This document shows, piece by piece, positions 45,274 through 58,700 of a DNA stretch of 64,000 nt; the first letter of the stretch is position 1; every line of letters begins with the position of its first letter. Below the pieces are notes generated by a model. The model was not told where the DNA came from. It saw only the letters and a list, made by a program, of their open reading frames with translations, and did no database searches. The translations under genes were made by a program, and so were the position numbers. Location: contig OZ038322.1 in NCBI GenBank assembly GCA_964035795.1, forward strand, positions 23,332,359 to 23,396,358. Direction: 5' to 3'. The DNA comes from Pterobdella sp. o SKG-2022. Taxonomy: Eukaryota > Annelida > Clitellata > Hirudinida > Piscicolidae.

Positions 45274-48117
45274 TTATTACACCACCACTATAACAACGGC
45301 AAGATGAGCGTCGGTGATGGCGGTAACAGTATCAGGCTATTTTCATCTTTGTATTGCTCTTGTCACACAAGCTATCTTTTGCCATCATGATCATCTAGTT
45401 TGTGCGAAATGTACCGTATGTTCAGTCACATCATAAGCCATCTATCCTACTCTAAAAGCATTTTTAAAGATTCCTAAATAGCAAGAATATCTAAAGTTTT
45501 CTTAGTATTTTGAATTTAAAACGCATTTAGCCAAAGTATCAGTCGGTTGATTAAATAATTTGATTGCATAGGTGTTTCAAGATGATTCAGTTCACATGAC
45601 AGAATGCTGTGATGTTTAGAAAATCTACATACAAATCTAACCCTAAGATTACTGGTTTTCAATTGCAAAAAGAAATTTTGTACTTTTAATCTTCTCCCAT
45701 TAATACATAATTTATACGTCACACTGGATTCTGCATTTAATCCACAGTTATTACACCACCACTATAACAACGGCAAGATGAGCGTCGGTGATGGCGGTAA
45801 CAGTATCAGGCTATTTTAATCTTTGTATTGCTCTTGTCATACAAGCTATCTTTTGCCATCATGATCATCTAGTTTGTGCGAAATGTACCGTATGTTCAGT
45901 CACATCATAAGCCATCTATCCTACTCTAAAAGCATTTTTAAAGATTCCTAAATAGCAAGAATATCTAAAGTTTTCTTAGTATTTTGAATTTAAAACGCAT
46001 TTAGCCAAAGTATCAGTCGGTTGATTAAATAATTTGATTGCATAGGTGTTTCAAGATGATTCAGTTCACATGACAGAATGCTGTGATGTTTAGAAAATCT
46101 ACATACAAATCTAACCCTAAGATTACTGGTTTTCAATTGCAAAAAGAAATTTTGTACTTTTAATCTTCTCCCATTAATACATAATTTATACGTCACACTG
46201 GATTCTGCATTTAATCCACAGTTATTACACCACCACTATAACAACGGCAAGATGAGCGTCGGTGATGGCGGTAACAGTATCAGGCTATTTTAATCTTTGT
46301 ATTGCTCTTGTCATACAAGCTATCTTTTGCCATCATGATCATCTAGTTTGTGCGAAATGTACCGTATGTTCAGTCACATCATAAGCCATCTATCCTACTC
46401 TAAAAGCATTTTTAAAGATTCCTAAATAGCAAGAATATCTAAAGTTTTCTTAGTATTTTGAATTTAAAACGCATTTAGCCAAAGTATCAGTCGGTTGATT
46501 AAATAATTTGATTGCATAGGTGTTTCAAGATGATTCAGTTCACATGACAGAATGCTGTGATGTTTAGAAAATCTACATACAAATCTAACCCTAAGATTAC
46601 TGGTTTTCAATTGCAAAAAGAAATTTTGTACTTTTAATCTTCTCCCATTAATACATAATTTATACGTCACACTGGATTCTGCATTTAATCCACAGTTATT
46701 ACACCACCACTATAACAACGGCAAGATGAGCGTGGGTGATGGCGGTAACCGTATCAGGCTATTTTCATCTTTGTATTGCTCTTGTCACACAAGCTATCTT
46801 TTGCCATCATGATCATCTAGTTTGTGCGAAATGTACCGTATGTTCAGTCACATCATAAGCCATCTATCCTACTCTAAAAGCATTTTTAAAGATTCCTAAA
46901 TAGCAAGAATATCTAAAGTTTTCTTAGTATTTTGAATTTAAAACGCATTTAGCCAAAGTATCAGTCGGTTGATTAAATAATTTGATTGCATAGGTGTTTC
47001 AAGATGATTCAGTTCACATGACAGAATGCTGTGATGTTTAGAAAATCTACATACAAATCTAACCCTAAGATTACTGGTTTTCAATTGCAAAAAGAAATTT
47101 TGTACTTTTAATCTTCTCCCATTAATACATAATTTATACGTCACACTGGATTCTGCATTTAATCCACAGTTATTACACCACCACTATAACAACGGCAAGA
47201 TGAGCGTCGGTGATGGCGGTAACAGTATCAGGCTATTTTAATCTTTGTATTGCTCTTGTCATACAAGCTATCTTTTGCCATCATGATCATCTAGTTTGTG
47301 CGAAATGTACCGTATGTTCAGTCACATCATAAGCCATCTATCCTACTCTAAAAGCATTTTTAAAGATTCCTAAATAGCAAGAATATCTAAAGTTTTCTTA
47401 GTATTTTGAATTTAAAACGCATTTAGCCAAAGTATCAGTCGGTTGATTAAATAATTTGATTGCATAGGTGTTTCAAGATGATTCAGTTCACATGACAGAA
47501 TGCTGTGATGTTTAGAAAATCTACATACAAATCTAACCCTAAGATTACTGGTTTTCAATTGCAAAAAGAAATTTTGTACTTTTAATCTTCTCCCATTAAT
47601 ACATAATTTATACGTCACACTGGATTCTGCATTTAATCCACAGTTATTACACCACCACTATAACAACGGCAAGATGAGCGTGGGTGATGGCGGTAACCGT
47701 ATCAGGCTATTTTCATCTTTGTATTGCTCTTGTCACACAAGCTATCTTTTGCCATCATGATCATCTAGTTTGTGCGAAATGTACCGTATGTTCAGTCACA
47801 TCATAAGCCATCTATCCTACTCTAAAAGCATTTTTAAAGATTCCTAAATAGCAAGAATATCTAAAGTTTTCTTAGTATTTTGAATTTAAAACGCATTTAG
47901 CCAAAGTATCAGTCGGTTGATTAAATAATTTGATTGCATAGGTGTTTCAAGATGATTCAGTTCACATGACAGAATGCTGTGATGTTTAGAAAATCTACAT
48001 ACAAATCTAACCCTAAGATTACTGGTTTTCAATTGCAAAAAGAAATTTTGTACTTTTAATCTTCTCCCATTAATACATAATTTATACGTCACACTGGATT
48101 CTGCATTTAATCCACAG

Positions 48118-50961
48118 TTATTACACCACCACTATAACAACGGCAAGATGAGCGTGGGTGATGGCGGTAACCGTATCAGGCTATTTTAATCTTTGTATTG
48201 CTCTTGTCACACAAGCTATCTTTTGCCATCATGATCATCTAGTTTGTGCGAAATGTACCGTATGTTCAGTCACATCATAAGCCATCTATCCTACTCTAAA
48301 AGCATTTTTAAAGATTCCTAAATAGCAAGAATATCTAAAGTTTTCTTAGTATTTTGAATTTAAAACGCATTTAGCCAAAGTATCAGTCGGTTGATTAAAT
48401 AATTTGATTGCATAGGTGTTTCAAGATGATTCAGTTCACATGACAGAATGCTGTGATGTTTAGAAAATCTACATAAAAATCTAACCCTAAGATTACTGGT
48501 TTTCAATTGCAAAAAGAACTTTTGTACTTTTAATCTTCTCCCATTAATACATAATATATACGTCACACTGGATTCTGCATTTAGTCCACAGTTATTACAC
48601 CACCACTATAACAACGGCAAGATGAGCGTCGGTGATGGCGGTAACAGTATCAGGCTATTTTAATCTTTGTATTGCTCTTGTCATACAAGCTATCTTTTGC
48701 CATCATGATCATCTAGTTTGTGCGAAATGTACCGTATGTTCAGTCACATCATAAGCCATCTATCCTACTCTAAAAGCATTTTTAAAGATTCCTAAATAGC
48801 AAGAATATCTAAAGTTTTCTAAGTATTTTGAATTTAAAAAGCATTTAGCCAAAGTATCAGTCGGTTGATTAAATAATTTGATTGCATAGGTGTTTCAAGA
48901 TGATTCAGTTCACATGACAGAATGCTGTGATGTTTAGAAAATCTACATACAAATCTAACCCTAAGATTACTGGTTTTCAATTGCAAAAAGAAATTTTGTA
49001 CTTTTAATCTTCTCCCATTAATACATAATTTATACGTCACACTGGATTCTGCATTTAATCCACAGTTATTACACCACCACTATAACAACGGCAAGATGAG
49101 CGTCGGTGATGGCGGTAACAGTATCAGGCTATTTTAATCTTTGTATTGCTCTTGTCATACAAGCTATCTTTTGCCATCATGATCATCTAGTTTGTGCGAA
49201 ATGTACCGTATGTTCAGTCACATCATAAGCCATCTATCCTACTCTAAAAGCATTTTTAAAGATTCCTAAATAGCAAGAATATCTAAAGTTTTCTTAGTAT
49301 TTTGAATTTAAAACGCATTTAGCCAAAGTATCAGTCGGTTGATTAAATAATTTGATTGCATAGGTGTTTCAAGATGATTCAGTTCACATGACAGAATGCT
49401 GTGATGTTTAGAAAATCTACATACAAATCTAACCCTAAGATTACTGGTTTTCAATTGCAAAAAGAAATTTTGTACTTTTAATCTTCTCCCATTAATACAT
49501 AATTTATACGTCACACTGGATTCTGCATTTAATCCACAGTTATTACACCACCACTATAACAACGGCAAGATGAGCGTGGGTGATGGCGGTAACCGTATCA
49601 GGCTATTTTCATCTTTGTATTGCTCTTGTCACACAAGCTATCTTTTGCCATCATGATCATCTAGTTTGTGCGAAATGTACCGTATGTTCAGTCACATCAT
49701 AAGCCATCTATCCTACTCTAAAAGCATTTTTAAAGATTCCTAAATAGCAAGAATATCTAAAGTTTTCTTAGTATTTTGAATTTAAAACGCATTTAGCCAA
49801 AGTATCAGTCGGTTGATTAAATAATTTGATTGCATAGGTGTTTCAAGATGATTCAGTTCACATGACAGAATGCTGTGATGTTTAGAAAATCTACATACAA
49901 ATCTAACCCTAAGATTACTGGTTTTCAATTGCAAAAAGAACTTTTGTACTTTTAATCTTCTCCCATTAATACATAATATATACGTCACACTGGATTCTGC
50001 ATTTAGTCCACAGTTATTACACCACCACTATAACAACGGCAAGATGAGCGTCGGTGATGGCGGTAACAGTATCAGGCTATTTTAATCTTTGTATTGCTCT
50101 TGTCATACAAGCTATCTTTTGCCATCATGATCATCTAGTTTGTGCGAAATGTACCGTATGTTCAGTCACATCATAAGCCATCTATCCTACTCTAAAAGCA
50201 TTTTTAAAGATTCCTAAATAGCAAGAATATCTAAAGTTTTCTAAGTATTTTGAATTTAAAAAGCATTTAGCCAAAGTATCAGTCGGTTGATTAAATAATT
50301 TGATTGCATAGGTGTTTCAAGATGATTCAGTTCACATGACAGAATGCTGTGATGTTTAGAAAATCTACATACAAATCTAACCCTAAGATTACTGGTTTTC
50401 AATTGCAAAAAGAAATTTTGTACTTTTAATCTTCTCCCATTAATACATAATTTATACGTCACACTGGATTCTGCATTTAATCCACAGTTATTACACCACC
50501 ACTATAACAACGGCAAGATGAGCGTGGGTGATGGCGGTAACAGTATCAGGCTATTTTAATCTTTGTATTGCTCTTGTCATACAAGCTATCTTTTGCCATC
50601 ATGATCATCTAGTTTGTGCGAAATGTACCGTATGTTCAGTCACATCATAAGCCATCTATCCTACTCTAAAAGCATTTTTAAAGATTCCTAAATAGCAAGA
50701 ATATCTAAAGTTTTCTTAGTATTTTGAATTTAAAACGCATTTAGCCAAAGTATCAGTCGGTTGATTAAATAATTTGATTGCATAGGTGTTTCAAGATGAT
50801 TCAGTTCACATGACAGAATGCTGTGATGTTTAGAAAATCTACATACAAATCTAACCCTAAGATTACTGGTTTTCAATTGCAAAAAGAAATTTTGTACTTT
50901 TAATCTTCTCCCATTAATACATAATTTATACGTCACACTGGATTCTGCATTTAATCCACAG
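48118..50961. repeat. Second trimeric higher-order repeat, two copies
   Basis: Units at 48118 and 49540, 1422 bp apart, share AATATATACG, TAGTCC and a private AGAACTTTTG variant (others read AGAAATTTTG). The units between follow the same order. This is a separate trimer event from the one at 39.6-45.3 kb. Confidence 0.75.
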
Positions 50962-53805
50962 TTATTACACCACCACTATAACAACGGCAAGATGAGCGTG
51001 GGTGATGGCGGTAACCGTATCAGGCTATTTTCATCTTTGTATTGCTCTTGTCACACAAGCTATCTTTTGCCATCATGATCATCTAGTTTGTGCGAAATGT
51101 ACCGTATGTTCAGTCACATCATAAGCCATCTATCCTACTCTAAAAGCATTTTTAAAGATTCCTAAATAGCAAGAATATCTAAAGTTTTCTTAGTATTTTG
51201 AATTTAAAACGCATTTAGCCAAAGTATCAGTCGGTTGATTAAATAATTTGATTGCATAGGTGTTTCAAGATGATTCAGTTCACATGACAGAATGCTGTGA
51301 TGTTTAGAAAATCTACATACAAATCTAACCCTAAGATTACTGGTTTTCAATTGCAAAAAGAAATTTTGTACTTTTAATCTTCTCCCATTAATACATAATT
51401 TATACGTCACACTGGATTCTGCATTTAATCCACAGTTATTACACCACCACTATAACAACGGCAAGATGAGCGTGGGTGATGGCGGTAACCGTATCAGGCT
51501 ATTTTAATCTTTGTATTGCTCTTGTCACACAAGCTATCTTTTGCCATCATGATCATCTAGTTTGTGCGAAATGTACCGTATGTTCAGTCACATCATAAGC
51601 CATCTATCCTACTCTAAAAGCATTTTTAAAGATTCCTAAATAGCAAGAATATCTAAAGTTTTCTTAGTATTTTGAATTTAAAACGCATTTAGCCAAAGTA
51701 TCAGTCGGTTGATTAAATAATTTGATTGCATAGGTGTTTCAAGATGATTCAGTTCACATGACAGAATGCTGTGATGTTTAGAAAATCTACATACAAATCT
51801 AACCCTAAGATTACTGGTTTTCAATTGCAAAAAGAAATTTTGTACTTTTAATCTTCTCCCATTAATACATAATTTATACGTCACACTGGATTCTGCATTT
51901 AATCCACAGTTATTACACCACCACTATAACAACGGCAAGATGAGCGTCGGTGATGGCGGTAACAGTATCAGGCTATTTTAATCTTTGTATTGCTCTTGTC
52001 ATACAAGCTATCTTTTGCCATCATGATCATCTAGTTTGTGCGAAATGTACCGTATGTTCAGTCACATCATAAGCCATCTATCCTACTCTAAAAGCATTTT
52101 TAAAGATTCCTAAATAGCAAGAATATCTAAAGTTTTCTTAGTATTTTGAATTTAAAACGCATTTAGCCAAAGTATCAGTCGGTTGATTAAATAATTTGAT
52201 TGCATAGGTGTTTCAAGATGATTCAGTTCACATGACAGAATGCTGTGATGTTTAGAAAATCTACATACAAATCTAACCCTAAGATTACTGGTTTTCAATT
52301 GCAAAAAGAAATTTTGTACTTTTAATCTTCTCCCATTAATACATAATTTATACGTCACACTGGATTCTGCATTTAATCCACAGTTATTACACCACCACTA
52401 TAACAACGGCAAGATGAGCGTCGGTGATGGCGGTAACAGTATCAGGCTATTTTAATCTTTGTATTGCTCTTGTCATACAAGCTATCTTTTGCCATCATGA
52501 TCATCTAGTTTGTGCGAAATGTACCGTATGTTCAGTCACATCATAAGCCATCTATCCTACTCTAAAAGCATTTTTAAAGATTCCTAAATAGCAAGAATAT
52601 CTAAAGTTTTCTTAGTATTTTGAATTTAAAACGCATTTAGCCAAAGTATCAGTCGGTTGATTAAATAATTTGATTGCATAGGTGTTTCAAGATGATTCAG
52701 TTCACATGACAGAATGCTGTGATGTTTAGAAAATCTACATACAAATCTAACCCTAAGATTACTGGTTTTCAATTGCAAAAAGAAATTTTGTACTTTTAAT
52801 CTTCTCCCATTAATACATAATTTATACGTCACACTGGATTCTGCATTTAATCCACAGTTATTACACCACCACTATAACAACGGCAAGATGAGCGTGGGTG
52901 ATGGCGGTAACCGTATCAGGCTATTTTAATCTTTGTATTGCTCTTGTCACACAAGCTATCTTTTGCCATCATGATCATCTAGTTTGTGCGAAATGTACCG
53001 TATGTTCAGTCACATCATAAGCCATCTATCCTACTCTAAAAGCATTTTTAAAGATTCCTAAATAGCAAGAATATCTAAAGTTTTCTAAGTATTTTGAATT
53101 TAAAAAGCATTTAGCCAAAGTATCAGTCGGTTGATTAAATAATTTGATTGCATAGGTGTTTCAAGATGATTCAGTTCAAATGACAGCATGCTGTGATGTT
53201 TAGAAAATCTACATACAAATCTAACCCTAAGATTACTGGTTTTCAATTGCAAAAAGAAATTTTGTACTTTTAATCTTCTCCCATTAATACATAATTTATA
53301 CGTCACACTGGATTCTGCATTTAATCCACAGTTATTACACCACCACTATAACAACGGCAAGATGAGCGTCGGTGATGGCGGTAACAGTATCAGGCTATTT
53401 TCATCTTTGTATTGCTCTTGTCACACAAGCTATCTTTTGCCATCATGATCATCTAGTTTGTGCGAAATGTACCGTATGTTCAGTCACATCATAAGCCATC
53501 TATCCTACTCTAAAAGCATTTTTAAAGATTCCTAAATAGCAAGAATATCTAAAATTTTCTTAGTATTTTGAATTTAAAACGCATTTAGCCAAAGTATCAG
53601 TCGGTTGATTAAATAATTTGATTGCATAGGTGTTTCAAGATGATTCAGTTCACATGACAGAATGCTGTGATGTTTAGAAAATCTACATACAAATCTAACC
53701 CTAAGATTACTGGTTTTCAATTGCAAAAAGAAATTTTGTACTTTTAATCTTCTCCCATTAATACATAATTTATACGTCACACTGGATTCAGCATTTAATC
53801 CACAG

Positions 53806-55701
53806 TTATTACACCACCACTATAACAACGGCAAGATGAGCGTGGGTGATGGCGGTAACAGTATCAGGCTATTTTCATCTTTGTATTGCTCTTGTCACAC
53901 AAGCTATCTTTTGCCATCATGATCATCTAGTTTGTGCGAAATGTACCGTATGTTCAGTCACATCATAAGCCATCTATCCTACTCTAATAGCATTTTTAAA
54001 GATTCCTAAATAGCAAGAATATCTAAAGTTTTCTAAGTATTTTGAATTTAAAAAGCATTTAGCCAAAGTATCAGTCGGTTGATTAAATAATTTGATTGCA
54101 TAGGTGTTTCAAGATGATTCAGTTCACATGACAGAATGCTGTGATGTTTAGAAAATCTACATACAAATCTAACCCTAAGATTACTGGTTTTCAATTGCAA
54201 AAAGAAATTTTGTACTTTTAATCTTCTCCCATTAATACATAATTTATACGTCACACTGGATTCAGCATTTAATCCACAGTTATTACACCACCACTATAAC
54301 AACGGCAAGATGAGCGTCGGTGATGGCGGTAACAGTATCAGGCTATTTTCATCTTTGTATTGCTCTTGTCACACAAGCTATCTTTTGCCATCATGATCAT
54401 CTAGTTTGTGCGAAATGTACCGTATGTTCAGTCACATCATAAGCCATCTATCCTACTCTAAAAGCATTTTTAAAGATTCCTAAATAGCAAGAATATCTAA
54501 AGTTTTCTTAGTATTTTGAATTTAAAACGCATTTAGCCAAAGTATCAGTCGGTTGATTAAATAATTTGATTGCATAGGTGTTTCAAGATGATTCAGTTCA
54601 AACGACAGAATGCTGTGATGTTTAGAAAATCTACATACAAATCTAACCCTAAGATTACTGGTTTTCAATTGCAAAAAGAAATTTTGTACTTTTAATCTTC
54701 TCCCATTAATACATAATTTATACGTCACACTGGATTCAGCATTTAATCCACAGTTATTACACCACCACTATAACAACGGCAAGATGAGCGTGGGTGATGG
54801 CGGTAACAGTATCAGGCTATTTTCATCTTTGTATTGCTCTTGTCACACAAGCTATCTTTTGCCATCATGATCATCTAGTTTGTGCGAAATGTACCGTATG
54901 TTCAGTCACATCATAAGCCATCTATCCTACTCTAAAAGCATTTTTAAAGATTCCTAAATAGCAAGAATATCTAAAGTTTTCTAAGTATTTTGAATTTAAA
55001 AAGCATTTAGCCAAAGTATCAGTCGGTTGATTAAATAATTTGATTGCATAGGTGTTTCAAGATGATTCAGTTCACATGACAGAATGCTGTGATGTTTAGA
55101 AAATCTACATACAAATCTAACCCTAAGATTACTGGTTTTCAATTGCAAAAAGAAATTTTGTACTTTTAATCTTCTCCCATTAATACATAATTTATACGTC
55201 ACACTGGATTCAGCATTTAATCCACAGTTATTACACCACCACTATAACAACGGCAAGATGAGCGTCGGTGATGGCGGTAACAGTATCAGGCTATTTTCAT
55301 CTTTGTATTGCTCTTGTCACACAAGCTATCTTTTGCCATCATGATCATCTAGTTTGTGCGAAATGTACCGTATGTTCAGTCACATCATAAGCCATCTATC
55401 CTACTCTAAAAGCATTTTTAAAGATTCCTAAATAGCAAGAATATCTAAAGTTTTCTTAGTATTTTGAATTTAAAACGCATTTAGCCAAAGTATCAGTCGG
55501 TTGATTAAATAATTTGATTGCATAGGTGTTTCAAGATGATTCAGTTCAAACGACAGAATGCTGTGATGTTTAGAAAATCTACATACAAATCTAACCCTAA
55601 GATTACTGGTTTTCAATTGCAAAAAGAAATTTTGTACTTTTAATCTTCTCCCATTAATACATAATTTATACGTCACACTGGATTCAGCATTTAATCCACA
55701 G
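53806..55701. repeat. Dimeric higher-order repeat, two copies (948 bp each)
   Basis: C and F types alternate. The F units share the rare CAAACGACAG variant, and all four units share GGATTCAGC at their end. gtGGGtg and gtCGGtg alternate in step. Confidence 0.75.
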
Positions 55702-58700
55702 TTATTACACCACCACTATAACAACGGCAAGATGAGCGTGGGTGATGGCGGTAACAGTATCAGGCTATTTTCATCTTTGTATTGCTCTTGTCACACAAGC
55801 TATCTTTTGCCATCATGATCATCTAGTTTGTGCGAAATGTACCGTATGTTCAGTCACATCATAAGCCATCTATCCTACTCTAAAAGCATTTTTAAAGATT
55901 CCTAAATAGCAAGAATATCTAAAGTTTTCTTAGTATTTTGAATTTAAAAAGCATTTAGCCAAAGTATCAGTCGGTTGATTAAATAATTTGATTGCATAGG
56001 TGTTTCAAGATGATTCAGTTCAAATGACAGAATGCTGTGATGTTTAGAAAATCTACATACAAATCTAACCCTAAGATTACTGGTTTTCAATTGCAAAAAG
56101 AAATTTTGTACTTTTAATCTTCTCCCATTAATACATAATTTATACGTCACATTGGATTCTGCATTTAATCCACAGTTATTACACCACCACTATAACAACG
56201 GCAAGATGAGCGTCGGTGATGGCGGTAACCGTATCAGGCTATTTTAATCTTTGTATTGTTCTTGTCATACAAGCTATCTTTTGCCATCATGATCATCTAG
56301 TTTGTGCGAAATGTACCGTATGTTCAGTCACATCATAAGCCATCTATCCTACTCTAAAAGCATTTTTAAAGATTCCTAAATAGCAAGAATATCTAAAGTT
56401 TTCTTAGTATTTTGAATTTAAAAAGCATTTAGCCAAAGTATCAGTCGGTTGATTAAATAATTTGATTGCATAGGTGTTTCAAGATGATTCAGTTCAAATG
56501 ACAGAATGCTGTGATGTTTAGAAAATCTACATACAAATCTAACCCTAAGATTACTGGTTTTCAATTGCAAAAAGAAATTTTGTACTTTTAATCTTCTCCC
56601 ATTAATACATAATTTATACGTCACATTGGATTCTGCATTTAATCCACAGTTATTACACCACCACTATAACAACGGCAAGATGAGCGTCGGTGATGGCGGT
56701 AACCGTATCAGGCTATTTTAATCTTTGTATTGTTCTTGTCATACAAGCTATCTTTTGCCATCATGATCATCTAGTTTGTGCGAAATGTACCGTATGTTCA
56801 GTCACATCATAAGCCATCTATCCTACTCTAAAAGCATTTTTAAAGATTCCTAAATAGCAAGAATATCTAAAGTTTTCTTAGTATTTTGAATTTAAAACGC
56901 ATTTAGCCAAAGTATCAGTCGGTTGATTAAATAATTTGATTGCATAGGTGTTTCAAGATGATTCAGTTCAAATGACAGAATGCTGTGATGTTTAGAAAAT
57001 CTACATACAAATCTAACCCTAAGATTACTGGTTTTCAATTGCAAAAAGAAATTTTGTACTTTTAATCTTCTCCCATTAATACATAATTTATACGTCACAT
57101 TGGATTCTGCATTTAATCCACAGTTATTACACCACCACTATAACAACGGCAAGATGAGCGTGGGTGATGGCGGTAACAGTATCAGGCTATTTTCATCTTT
57201 GTATTGCTCTTGTCACACAAGCTATCTTTTGCCATCATGATCATCTAGTTTGTGCGAAATGTACCGTATGTTCAGTCACATCATAAGCCATCTATCTTAC
57301 TCTAAAAGCATTTTTAAAGATTCCTAAATAGCAAGAATATCTAAAGTTTTCTTAGTATTTTGAATTTAAAAAGCATTTAGCCAAAGTATCAGTCGGTTGA
57401 TTAAATAATTTGATTGCATAGGTGTTTCAAGATGATTCAGTTCAAATGACAGAATGCTGTGATGTTTAGAAAATCTACATACAAATCTAACCCTAAGATT
57501 ACTGGTTTTCAATTGCAAAAAGAAATTTTGTACTTTTAATCTTCTCCCATTAATACATAATTTATACGTCACATTGGATTCTGCATTTAATCCACAGTTA
57601 TTACACCACCACTATAACAACGGCAAGATGAGCGTGGGTGATGGCGGTAACAGTATCAGGCTATTTTCATCTTTGTATTGCTCTTGTCACACAAGCTATC
57701 TTTTGCCATCATGATCATCTAGTTTGTGCGAAATGTACCGTATGTTCAGTCACATCATAAGCCATCTATCCTACTCTAAAAGCATTTTTAAAGATTCCTA
57801 AATAGCAAGAATATCTAAAGTTTTCTTAGTATTTTGAATTTAAAACACATTAAGCCAAAGTATCAGTCGGTTGATTAAATAATTTGATTGCATAGGTGTT
57901 TCAAGATGATTCAGTTCAAATGACAGAATGCTGTGATGTTTAGAAAATCTACATACAAATCTAACCCTAAGATTACTGGTTTTCAATTGCAAAAAGAAAT
58001 TTTGTACTTTTAATCTTCTCCCATTAATACATAATTTATACGTCACACTGGATTCAGCATTTAATCCACAGTTATTACACCACCACTATAACAACGGCAA
58101 GATGAGCGTGGGTGATGGCGGTAACAGTATCAGGCTATTTTCATCTTTGTATTGCTCTTGTCACACAAGCTATCTTTTGCCATCATGATCATCTAGTTTG
58201 TGCGAAATGTACCGTATGTTCAGTCACATCATAAGCCATCTATCCTACTCTAAAAGCATTTTTAAAGATTCCTAAATAGCAAGAATATCTAAAGTTTTCT
58301 AAGTATTTTGAATTTAAAAAGCATTTAGCCAAAGTATCAGTCGGTTGATTAAATAATTTGATTGCATAGGTGTTTCAAGATGATTCAGTTCACATGACAG
58401 AATGCTGTGATGTTTAGAAAATCTACATACAAATCTAACCCTAAGATTACTGGTTTTCAATTGCAAAAAGAAATTTTGTACTTTTAATCTTCTCCCATTA
58501 ATACATAATTTATACGTCACATTGGATTCTGCATTTAATCCACAGTTATTACACCACCACTATAACAACGGCAAGATGAGCGTGGGTGATGGCGGTAACA
58601 GTATCAGGCTATTTTCATCTTTGTATTGCTCTTGTCACACAAGCTATCTTTTGCCATCATGATCATCTAGTTTGTGCGAAATGTACCGTATGTTCAGTCA

